Assembly: GCA_040221475.1 (NCBI GenBank)
Contig: JAVKEJ010000036.1
Coordinates: 124,001 to 188,000 of the forward strand
Direction: 5' to 3'
From: WLXB01 sp040221475
GTDB taxonomy: Bacteria > Pseudomonadota > Alphaproteobacteria > Rhodospirillales > Rhodospirillaceae
DNA: 64,000 bases
Shown here piece after piece: positions 43,315 through 50,611 of the stretch (position 1 is the first letter of the stretch; each line of letters begins with the position of its first letter). The position numbers and the translations under genes are program-made. The notes under the pieces are model-generated. The model ran no database searches. It had not been told where the DNA came from and worked only from the letters and a program-made list of their open reading frames with translations.

Positions 43315-44264
43315 TCGCAGACTGCCTGGATGACTATGGCAGAGAGCACGCGCCCTCTACGGCAGACCCTGGCCGCATCGGATGCTGCCTGGTGCCGTTA
43401 ATCGATTTCTTTGGCCCCCATACCGTTTCAAAAATCACCACCGGATTGTGCAAAGCATACTACAGAGCCAGAATCAAACAGCTAAGTGCTCGTTTTCCGG
43501 CTCGCGCAGAGAACTCAACACCCAGCATAATCGACCCTGCGAGGCCGAGTTGCTTTGACGCGACGGTTAGGCGGGAATTGGGAACTTTGGCCGCCAGCCT
43601 TAAATATTGCGCCAAAGAGGGGTATCTGAGTGTTTCTCCTCCAATCTGGCTACCCCCGAAAAAGCCGCCTAAGGAGCGATGGTTAACCAGAAAAGAAGTT
43701 GCGGCCCTTTTGTGGGCGGCCAAGTCAGAGCCTAAGGCGAGGTTTCATCTTCCCTTGTTCATCCTGCTTGGACTCTACACAGGGGCGAGAAAAGCATCCA
43801 TCTTAACTCTTCAATGGCAACCAAACACTTCTGGCGGTTGGGTAGATCTTGACAGAGGTGTAATTGATTTTAACGCCGTAGGCCGTATTCAGACCAAAAA
43901 ACGCCGTTCAAAAATTCCAATACCACGGCGACTACTTACCTTCCTCAAGTTCGCGAGAAAACGTACAAGGCAATTCGTTATAGAAGCGGATGGCCAATCG
44001 CTAAACGACATAAAGCGCTCTTTTTCTACCGCCGCAAAAAAGGCTAGAACTGAAGAAGTTACCCCCCACACGCTTTGCCATACTTCCATAACGTGGATGG
44101 TACAAAGCGGAGTTCCATTGTGGGAAGTTGCCGGATATGCAGGCAGATCTGAAGAGGTCATTGTCCGAACATATGGTCATCATTCGCCGGACTATATGCA
44201 GCGGGCGGCTCAGAGCTGGGATTACAAACCCCTCCAACAACCCCTCCAACAATTATCGGAATAG
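43092..44264 (+). CDS. Tyrosine recombinase/integrase
   Basis: A 390-residue site-specific recombinase. The N terminus is an Arm/core-binding part (GRYYIRWTEGRQKRQRSTGT), followed by the catalytic domain: Arg I in LYTGARKASILTLQW, a Lys-rich beta hairpin (IQTKKRRSKIPIPRRL), box II PHTLCHTSITWMVQSGVPLW, and the nucleophile Tyr in IVRTYGHHSPDY. In most integrases box II is HxLRH or HxLKH; here the Arg/Lys is Cys. AAGGAG precedes the ATG. The gene ends 80 bases before the tRNA-Pro fragment at 44345, its probable attachment site. Confidence 0.87.
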   Translation: MGRPNTGPKLVFEKQKGNNKGRYYIRWTEGRQKRQRSTGTSNREEAENELQIFLAQRARKRRGQIGPSDPNEILIADCLDDYGREHAPSTADPGRIGCCLVPLIDFFGPHTVSKITTGLCKAYYRARIKQLSARFPARAENSTPSIIDPARPSCFDATVRRELGTLAASLKYCAKEGYLSVSPPIWLPPKKPPKERWLTRKEVAALLWAAKSEPKARFHLPLFILLGLYTGARKASILTLQWQPNTSGGWVDLDRGVIDFNAVGRIQTKKRRSKIPIPRRLLTFLKFARKRTRQFVIEADGQSLNDIKRSFSTAAKKARTEEVTPHTLCHTSITWMVQSGVPLWEVAGYAGRSEEVIVRTYGHHSPDYMQRAAQSWDYKPLQQPLQQLSE

Positions 44265-44344
44265 GCTGAAGTGAGGCATCATAAAATGGCATCAAACGCT
44301 GAACACGTCACGAACAGGCATAGAACGTTTAGTGGATAATAGTT

Positions 44345-44389
44345 TTCGGGAGGCAGGGGCCGGAAGTTCGAATCTTCTCACTCCGACCA
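44345..44389 (+). other. att site: 3' half of tRNA-Pro(CGG)
   Basis: TTCGGGAGGCAGGGGCCGG, then the T-arm GGAAG-TTCGAAT-CTTCT, acceptor strand CACTCCG, discriminator A and CCA, match the tRNA-Pro(CGG) sequence from the anticodon loop onward. The upstream bases do not continue as a tRNA (no CGGAGTG 5' strand). This is the displaced 3' end left by integration of the element whose recombinase lies 80 bases to the left. The complete tRNA-Pro should be at the other, off-window end. Confidence 0.75.
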
Positions 44390-44532
44390 TTTTTCCCGCC
44401 ATTTTCAGCGCATCCAGGATAGTGTTTTTTTGCATTGTCTGCCCCCCCGCAATCAACAAGACCCTTTACCTGGGCTGCTGTGCTGGACGAAGATGTCAAG
44501 CTTAGGGGCACGCCAAAAGGAGACCCAAGAGT

Positions 44533-45621
44533 ATGTTGAACCTGTCGCAAAGAGGCCGGTCTGGCCTGCAGTTTCTCGGGTCTTTGCAGCCTTACATCTC
44601 GCGCCGGGTGCGCGACATTGCACGCACCGACTTTGAGACGGACCCTGACGGCGCCGCTATGGTGGCCGAGCATGAGCGCGGCGGCTCAAACGAACCCTGG
44701 GATGCCCGAATTGCCCGCGCCCGGGCCGTTGCCGAAAAATCTGTCGCCTATAAATTTGAGCGGTTTTATCAGCGCTATGTGGCGGAAGAAAATTTTGTGC
44801 GCGCCATTCCGGCCATAGAGGAACGCCGAGAAGCTGCCGAAAAAATGGGCTTTGGCGACCTCAAAGACTGTGGCGGATCACTGACGCTTGATCCGGCCTT
44901 GCCTGTCCCTGACTATCACGAAGGCGTAGAGTGGCACCTGGAACCCGGCGGATGGGATGGGTACGATCTGTCCGGGCCGATGTTCATGTCCGCCATCCAT
45001 CCTTACGTCATGAGCAAAGGCGGCTGGGCCGCTGTGGAAGTCGACGAAGACGTGCGGCATCACCGCTCTAACGCCGCGCAACTGCTGCCCAAAGATCACT
45101 ACGACCGTATCTACGATATGGGCTGCGGTGGGGCAATGACCCTGGCCGCGTTTCATAAACATTATCCAGACGCGGAACTCGTCGGCGGTGACCTGTCGGC
45201 TGCGAATGTAAAAAACGGCAATGACTCCGCCCGGGCCGCAGGCATTCCGATTCACTTCCGGCAATGCGACGTGCGCCACACCGGAGAGCCCGACAACAGT
45301 TTTGATGCGGTGGTGATGTATTGCGTTTTGCACGAAACACCGGTGCATGTGGGTAAGGAGATCATCAAAGAAGCCTTTCGCATTTTGAAACCCGGGGGCG
45401 ATGTGGTGATCAACGATCTGCCGCCCTTCGCCGGCGTTCATCCGTTCCAATCTGTCATTTTGGATTGGGAAACCGACAATCGCGGAGAGCCGTACTTTTC
45501 TGAGACGTGCAGCACGGAATGGAGCCACGTGCTGGCCGAGACCGGCTTTGTGGATATTCAGTCCCATAATCTGGGGCCGCAAGGCTACCCTTGGGTCGAT
45601 GTGGCGACAAAACCACTTTAG
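44533..45621 (+). CDS. SAM-dependent methyltransferase
   Basis: A 362-residue class I methyltransferase. The SAM loop is IYDMGCGGAMTLAAFHKHYP, the acidic end of strand 2 is LVGGDLSAANVK, and post-motifs DAVVMYCVLHETP and RILKPGGDVVINDL follow. An N-terminal extension of about 170 residues (LSIPDY-like block VPDYHEGVEWHLEPGGW) is shared with the product of 53638-54837, which makes the two paralogues. Substrate unknown. It is the first gene after the tRNA fragment, on the chromosome side. A start further in is possible; the ATG chosen has AAAGGAGA upstream. Confidence 0.8.
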   Translation: MLNLSQRGRSGLQFLGSLQPYISRRVRDIARTDFETDPDGAAMVAEHERGGSNEPWDARIARARAVAEKSVAYKFERFYQRYVAEENFVRAIPAIEERREAAEKMGFGDLKDCGGSLTLDPALPVPDYHEGVEWHLEPGGWDGYDLSGPMFMSAIHPYVMSKGGWAAVEVDEDVRHHRSNAAQLLPKDHYDRIYDMGCGGAMTLAAFHKHYPDAELVGGDLSAANVKNGNDSARAAGIPIHFRQCDVRHTGEPDNSFDAVVMYCVLHETPVHVGKEIIKEAFRILKPGGDVVINDLPPFAGVHPFQSVILDWETDNRGEPYFSETCSTEWSHVLAETGFVDIQSHNLGPQGYPWVDVATKPL

Positions 45622-45689
45622 GGGTTTCAGATGAAAACAAGAGTCGTCTTTTAGGGGCTCGACCGGAGCGCGAGACTTTTTGTGTATGG

Positions 45690-45870
45690 GCTTGCCCGTG
45701 GGACAAGCCCATGCACGACTGGTTTCAATCAAACGAGCCTATGCACGTATGATTTTAGGAACGAGCCCATGGAAGGTGGTTTCTACGCCCCCTTGGAACG
45801 AGCCCATGCACGATGGGATGCGTGTGGTCACGATGGGATACGTGTGGTCACGATGGGATGCGTGTGATTT
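45690..45870 (+). repeat. Short tandem repeats after the methyltransferase gene
   Basis: Three 20-base copies of CGATGGGATGCGTGTGGTCA lie end to end at 45811-45870, the middle with A for G at one place and the last ending GATTT. Before them, ACGAGCCCATG(C/G)A recurs about four times from 45700 to 45812. No gene runs through the block in a convincing frame. Slippage-prone intergenic repeats are the plain reading. Confidence 0.75.
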
Positions 45871-45946
45871 CGATTGGAAATCAGAGATTTAGGTTGCAAT
45901 TAACAATTTTTATTGTTATAATTCGCATGTAAAACTATGGTTGATA

Positions 45947-46102
45947 ATGACTCACCCGGAGGAACTCTCCATGCCGCTTACCACCCTGAAACCGCGATCA
46001 AACCTATTCGCGCCGCGTGATCATCGTCTAGGCGGTGGCATAGAACTTTGGTCGAAACAGCCAAAGTGCAAAGGAACCTACGCCGGCAAGAGAAAGACCT
46101 AA
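45947..46102 (+). CDS. Possible small protein ORF with strong ribosome binding site
   Basis: ATG at 45947 reads MTHPEELSMPLTTLKPRSNL and a second in-frame ATG at 45971 has CGGAGGA just upstream. The frame ends TAA at 46102 after about 51 codons and overlaps the tail of the convergent membrane protein gene by 75 bases. No family is recognised. The good Shine-Dalgarno is the only support. It could be the truncated 5' end of a lost gene. Confidence 0.25.
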   Translation: MTHPEELSMPLTTLKPRSNLFAPRDHRLGGGIELWSKQPKCKGTYAGKRKT

Positions 46103-47149
46103 GACGCACACCCACCCGATGAAGGGGATCGCGCCGATGACTCCGACCGCCAGAGCGCCAACGCCTGCCGCCAGTGCTCTTGATCCAAAACTCTTAGGTT
46201 CCGACCGCCCCATCGCCATGAGCAGTCCAGCACCAAGGGCATAGGCAGCAACGACATAGCCCGCAAATGGGATTGCCAATGCGGCGGCCAACGTCGCCGG
46301 GGCTAAAACGAGGCCAACGACCGTCAAAATCAGGATAACCGTTGATCCGACCATGACCGACTCCGCAAGAATGCCGAACCACAGAGTCCGAAATGGGCGC
46401 TCAACAATACACCGGCGCAACTCTGCGAGCTTGGCTGGAGCGACCGCTGCAATGACAATGCCCAGGACGGTAACGATCACCACCCCGCTCAAAAACTCAG
46501 TTAGGGCGCTGCGCCCCTCCAACTCCACCAAGTCCGTATCGGCCTCTAGCCACTCGGACATCTGGCGCCGATCAATACGCGCTTCAGGCACAACGGACTC
46601 TGGAACCTCTACATCCCCCTCGTCTTCTTCGTAGATGGTCAGCGTTCCCTGAATTCGGGCGCCTTCGACAAAGTCCACGTCCTGGGCCACCAGTCTGACG
46701 TCGCCTGTGATGACCGATTCAAATCGCACGTCATCTCCGGCAACCAGCGCATATCCAGAGACAGGCCCCGAAATGATAATGTTGGTGCCGGCAACTCTGA
46801 GATCTCCAGCCACGTCGGAAACTTGGACATTGTACCCGCTGACGGTAGCATCACCGGCAACAGGCCCGTCGAGAGTCACATCCATTCCCGCCACGTAGGC
46901 ATCGCCGCCAACGGCGCCCGTCATAATCACCTTGCGTCCGGCCAAATGCGCGGAGCCGGTGATGGCTTGTTTACTGCGCACGGTTTCTCCGGCCATGAAA
47001 AGGTCGTCAACGCCCACGGCATCATGGACCGGTGTGGTCCCAGCCAGAAAGCGATCTCCGCCCAAGGTGAAGTCGTTTTCGTTCTCCTGTGCCGTTAAAG
47101 GCGTTGCAACGGTCACAAACACTATCGTCATCAGCAAGAATCTAAACAT
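46028..47149 (-). CDS. Membrane protein with bactofilin-like beta-repeats
   Basis: A 373-residue protein with a signal peptide (FLLMTIVFVTVATPLTAQ). Residues about 40-175 repeat short beta-strand units of about 17 residues (TGSAHLAGRKVIMTGAVGGD, AYVAGMDVTLDGPVAGDATV), as in bactofilin or polymer-forming beta-solenoids. An acidic linker (EEDEGDVEVPESVVPEARID) leads to a C-terminal domain with four or five helices (LSGVVIVTVLGIVIAAVAPA, VGVIGAIPFIGWVCVLGL). The combination of exported solenoid with membrane domain is not one I can name. No co-oriented neighbour is close. Confidence 0.65.
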   Translation of the reverse strand: MFRFLLMTIVFVTVATPLTAQENENDFTLGGDRFLAGTTPVHDAVGVDDLFMAGETVRSKQAITGSAHLAGRKVIMTGAVGGDAYVAGMDVTLDGPVAGDATVSGYNVQVSDVAGDLRVAGTNIIISGPVSGYALVAGDDVRFESVITGDVRLVAQDVDFVEGARIQGTLTIYEEDEGDVEVPESVVPEARIDRRQMSEWLEADTDLVELEGRSALTEFLSGVVIVTVLGIVIAAVAPAKLAELRRCIVERPFRTLWFGILAESVMVGSTVILILTVVGLVLAPATLAAALAIPFAGYVVAAYALGAGLLMAMGRSEPKSFGSRALAAGVGALAVGVIGAIPFIGWVCVLGLSLAGVGSFALWLFRPKFYATA

Positions 47150-47569
47150 GACACTTCTCCGACAAGAGCTTGTTGGAATAACGACTTACTCTACAGGCTG
47201 AGAACTGTAATTCTTTGACGCTGATCAATACGGAGTGTTTGGCCGTGCGCTTGACCGCGCCCTCAACCGGAACAGCCTAAATTGAGAACGAGAGAAAAAT
47301 GATAGCGGCCGTTCACCGCACAAACATTGAGATTTTCAGGCGGGCATCAGAGAGTTAACCTGCACCTCGCAAATTGTTTTGCTATGCGTTTATACTAGAA
47401 TTCTCATGCGTTTAATCGCATATTATGAATTGGCTCATTCCAGCCGTGCCGTCCACATTGGCGAAGCTTCAGAGCAGGAAAAGTAATAATGATTTGGCTC
47501 AAGTAATCCTTTTTTGGTGCTCATGAGCGTAGTGGTCGCGTTCTGATGTAGCACCTTAAAGGAACCGCC
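47150..47569. other. Intergenic region upstream of the 47570 gene
   Basis: AT-rich leader region. ATGCGTTTA is repeated directly at about 47386 and 47407 around a possible sigma-70 -10 (TATACT). No gene or RNA motif is supported. The two flanking genes are divergent, so this region should hold both promoters. Confidence 0.35.
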
Positions 47570-48520
47570 ATGCGTATTTATCTTAAGGATTTGACTCGAC
47601 CCAAACGTGCCGCGACGTGTTTAAGACGTGCTCTACATGACGTACCACTCAACCAAGCACAGCGAGCAATAGCAATCTCACTAGGTTATGAATCTTGGCA
47701 TGATCTAGAGAAATGTCACAATACTCAGCCTGAAAACTTGCTACACGATGCTTTAAGTGGCACCGAATTCCAGAAATGCCATTTTCGAGTGATCCAATCC
47801 ATCGCAGAAACATTGCAAGCAGACGGTGGCGACGTACAGCATGCATTAGCTTCCGCTAGGCTAATCGGTGGCCGACAATTAACTTTTTCTGACCACGAAA
47901 CGATTCGCTCACTGTTTTGGCGATCTGGTCCAATGCCGTGGCTTGGAAATGGTCAAACAGGTTCAGTCATCTATACTTTAGGCGAAAAGCCTAACGTCCG
48001 CGCTTATCAGAAAAGTGGCAGCGGCGGTGGCTTAATCCTTTATATAACAGACGAACACACTCTAGGTTTACGCACGAGGTCGGAAGTCCGGGTACCTAGA
48101 AGTCGAATAGAAGATTTTGTTCCGAGAAGACTTTGGATGCCATACGGCTGGTGGACATTGCGTGATGGAAGCGAGGTATTATTTTCTCGTGACTACAAAC
48201 CGCTCTGGAAAATCCGCTCCGGAGAAAAAGCAGAGCGTATGATGCCCTGGCTTTGGATAGAAAATATCCAGAAGCAAAACTGGTTCACTGAAGATGGTTT
48301 ATGGCAAAAACCCGAAGTGATTTTTGCAGCCGAACAACGGCTTTCTAACGAAGGAATTTCCACACTACCAGCTCTAGCAGATGCTTTACCGATCATCATA
48401 AAAAATGAAAATTTTTCCGTCGATTGCGCAGTTGAAGAGATGAAAAAGGTTAGGGAAAACGCGGGAGCACCTACCCCACTGCCGCCTCAGCTCATGCTCA
48501 AGGAAGCCGGTAGGCGATGA
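47570..48520 (+). CDS. Hypothetical protein with glyoxalase-associated-like N terminus
   Basis: A 316-residue protein. The first 50 residues, RPKRAATCLRRALHDVPLNQ then AISLGYESWHDLEKC, resemble the small helical motif 'AK-x-LR-x-x-L ... GY-x-W-x-x-L' seen at the start of some glyoxalase-related proteins. The rest (SGSGGGLILYITDEHTLGLR, RLWMPYGWWTLRDGSEVLFS) has no family that I recognise and is rich in Trp. Its base composition is visibly more AT-rich than its neighbours, suggesting transfer. The 3' end overlaps the convergent PQQ dehydrogenase by 23 bases. AAAGGAA precedes the ATG. Confidence 0.5.
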   Translation: MRIYLKDLTRPKRAATCLRRALHDVPLNQAQRAIAISLGYESWHDLEKCHNTQPENLLHDALSGTEFQKCHFRVIQSIAETLQADGGDVQHALASARLIGGRQLTFSDHETIRSLFWRSGPMPWLGNGQTGSVIYTLGEKPNVRAYQKSGSGGGLILYITDEHTLGLRTRSEVRVPRSRIEDFVPRRLWMPYGWWTLRDGSEVLFSRDYKPLWKIRSGEKAERMMPWLWIENIQKQNWFTEDGLWQKPEVIFAAEQRLSNEGISTLPALADALPIIIKNENFSVDCAVEEMKKVRENAGAPTPLPPQLMLKEAGRR

Positions 48521-50462
48521 TCGCGTCAGACTGCCTGGTTTCTGCCATGCCGTTGCCTCCGGCCGCCACCACCACATACTGCACGCCATCGACCATATAG
48601 GTCATGGGCACAGCCATGGCCGGCGCAGGCAAATCATCATCGCGCCACAACGCCTCGCCCGTATTCATATCCAAAGCATGAAAGGCGGAGTCCATGCCCG
48701 CGCCAATAAAGATCAGACCCCCAGCCGTGACAATCGGACCCGCGATGTTTGGTGAGCCCCATGCCTTTGGTGTTGTAAACGGCCCGACCTCAATGCGGCC
48801 CAGGGGCTGACGCCAGAGATGATCGCCACTGTTTAAATCAATCGCGATCAGTTCGCCCCACGGCGGCGGTGTGCACGGGATGCCAAACGGCGACAAGAAA
48901 AACGCGCCATCTAACCTATAGGGCGTACCGTTGAGCGGCTTTTGCAGAAATTCGACGGGCGGTCCCAAGGGACGCTCTTCGTTTATGTCCGCAGGCACCA
49001 GCTTGATGATGGTGGCGAGGTTCTGGGTTTTGACAATCAACGTAGCGGTTTTGGGGTCAACCGCAGCCCCGCCCCAGTTGCCGCCACCAAGGGCCGAGGG
49101 AAGTTGCAACGCGCCTTCAAGGCTTGGCGGCGTATACAGGCCCTCGTAGCGCAATTCGGAAAAGCGCTGGCGGCATTGCCCGCGATCCCAAAACGTCAGA
49201 CCCCAAATCTCATCTTCTGTGATGTGCTGACGCGCAAAGGGGGCGGGCTTTACCGGACGTGGCTGAGTGGGCGACGTGCGTTCGCCGGGGACATCCGTAA
49301 CCGGAACTGCGATTTCTTCAATCTCAAACAGCGGTTCACCCGTGAGGCGATTGAACACAAACACGAAGCCCATTTTGGTGATCTGCACGACGGCGGGCAC
49401 AGAGGTTCCCTCACGCGCGAGGTCAAGGAGAATGGGTTGGCTCGGCAGGTCATAATCGAACACATCGTGATGGATGATCTGCTGGTGCCAGACGACCGTG
49501 CCCGTGCCTGCGTCAAGCGCAACCAGGGCATTGGCATAGGGGATGGGTGCCAGGCGCAAGCCGCCATAAGGATCAACGCTCGGGCTGGAGGTGGGCAAGT
49601 AAACGAGCCCGGCGGCTTCATCAACAGCAAACATGGACCACACATTGGCACCGCCGGTCTTATCGCTGAGCTCGGCGGGAATGGGATTGAAGGACCACAG
49701 TTCTTCGCCGGTGCGGACATCAAGACCGCGCACAATACCGTCTGCCGCATCCGCGTACATGTTGTCGCCAACACCGCCCCCGACAACAATGATGTTGCCG
49801 ATGATCGACGGTGGAGAGGACATAAAAATACCGCCCGTGCCACCGTAATTAAAGGCATTGAGGTTCAAAATCCCACCCGTGCCAAAGTCCTCGCACAGGG
49901 CTCCGGTTTTGGCATCAAGCGCATAGAGATTGCCGAAGATATCAGGATGAATGACGCGGGCAGAACATGTGGCGTTTTGCATCTCTTGCATCGCGTCGAC
50001 ATCTCCGGCCCAAAGCGCAACACCCCGGCAGTTTGCCGCAAACACGGGCATCCCCTCGGGCAAAACGGCGTAGCCATCAAATGCCCAAATCTCTTTACCG
50101 GTTGTTGGGTTTAAGGCGAGGACGCGGTTCTTCGGCGTACAGACATAAAGGGTGTCGTCCCAAATCACAGGGGTCGCCTGAAACGAGGAGCCACCTTCTG
50201 CTGCGGACCCTTCAACAACATCGCCAGTGTGATGAACCCAAGCGCGCTCAAGTTTTGCCACATTGGCGGTCGTGATTTGATCTAAGGCAGAGTATTGCCC
50301 CCCCGAGGGCGCCCCGCCAAAGGACGGCCAGGAGGTGTTCTCAGAAAGTGCCAGATGTGTTGGTGTCGGTGTTTCAGCGGCAAAGGCCAGTGCCGAGCCA
50401 GACAGCAAAATCACCATCGCGAGCGAAACTAAACGCGACGCTGGAGACTGTGGTGTGCCCAT
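48498..50462 (-). CDS. Exported PQQ-dependent (quinoprotein) dehydrogenase
   Basis: A soluble or periplasmic quinoprotein alcohol/glucose-type dehydrogenase, about 654 residues from the ATG at 50462 (GCAGGAGAG upstream). A signal peptide ends ALAFAAE. The eight-bladed propeller shows WPSFGGAPSGGQYSALDQIT, PVIWDDTLYVCTPKNRVLAL, IFGNLYALDAKTGALC, NAYALVALDAGTGTVVWHQQ-like docking repeats and the PQQ ligand region NWGGAAVDPKTATLIVK. The C-terminal AMAVPMTYMVDGVQYVVVAA is typical. No cytochrome domain or pqq genes are seen nearby. Substrate unknown; a TonB receptor is encoded upstream on the same strand. Confidence 0.88.
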   Translation of the reverse strand: MGTPQSPASRLVSLAMVILLSGSALAFAAETPTPTHLALSENTSWPSFGGAPSGGQYSALDQITTANVAKLERAWVHHTGDVVEGSAAEGGSSFQATPVIWDDTLYVCTPKNRVLALNPTTGKEIWAFDGYAVLPEGMPVFAANCRGVALWAGDVDAMQEMQNATCSARVIHPDIFGNLYALDAKTGALCEDFGTGGILNLNAFNYGGTGGIFMSSPPSIIGNIIVVGGGVGDNMYADAADGIVRGLDVRTGEELWSFNPIPAELSDKTGGANVWSMFAVDEAAGLVYLPTSSPSVDPYGGLRLAPIPYANALVALDAGTGTVVWHQQIIHHDVFDYDLPSQPILLDLAREGTSVPAVVQITKMGFVFVFNRLTGEPLFEIEEIAVPVTDVPGERTSPTQPRPVKPAPFARQHITEDEIWGLTFWDRGQCRQRFSELRYEGLYTPPSLEGALQLPSALGGGNWGGAAVDPKTATLIVKTQNLATIIKLVPADINEERPLGPPVEFLQKPLNGTPYRLDGAFFLSPFGIPCTPPPWGELIAIDLNSGDHLWRQPLGRIEVGPFTTPKAWGSPNIAGPIVTAGGLIFIGAGMDSAFHALDMNTGEALWRDDDLPAPAMAVPMTYMVDGVQYVVVAAGGNGMAETRQSDAIIAYRLP

Positions 50463-50524
50463 GGAAGACTCTCCTGCTAACAACTGACATACGTCATATA
50501 AAGAAAAATGCAGCGACGTAAAAA

Positions 50525-50569
50525 GAAAAACCCGGCCAGACCAAATGTAAAATGGTCCGGCCGGGTTTG
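50525..50569 (-). terminator. Rho-independent terminator of the TonB receptor gene
   Basis: On the minus strand AAACCCGGCCGGACCA pairs with TGGTCTGGCCGGGTTT around a short AT-rich loop and is followed by TTCTTTTT. It lies 40 bases after the receptor stop. The stem also could act leftward to rightward. Confidence 0.85.
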
Positions 50570-50611
50570 GTATGAGAAGCCTTATGAATGAAAGACTTGG
50601 TGTTTTAGCGC

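Noticed and set aside
44345..44389. Calling the tRNA-Pro sequence a functional gene
   Set aside because: The 5' half, D-arm and acceptor 5' strand are missing upstream, so only the 3' half is present.
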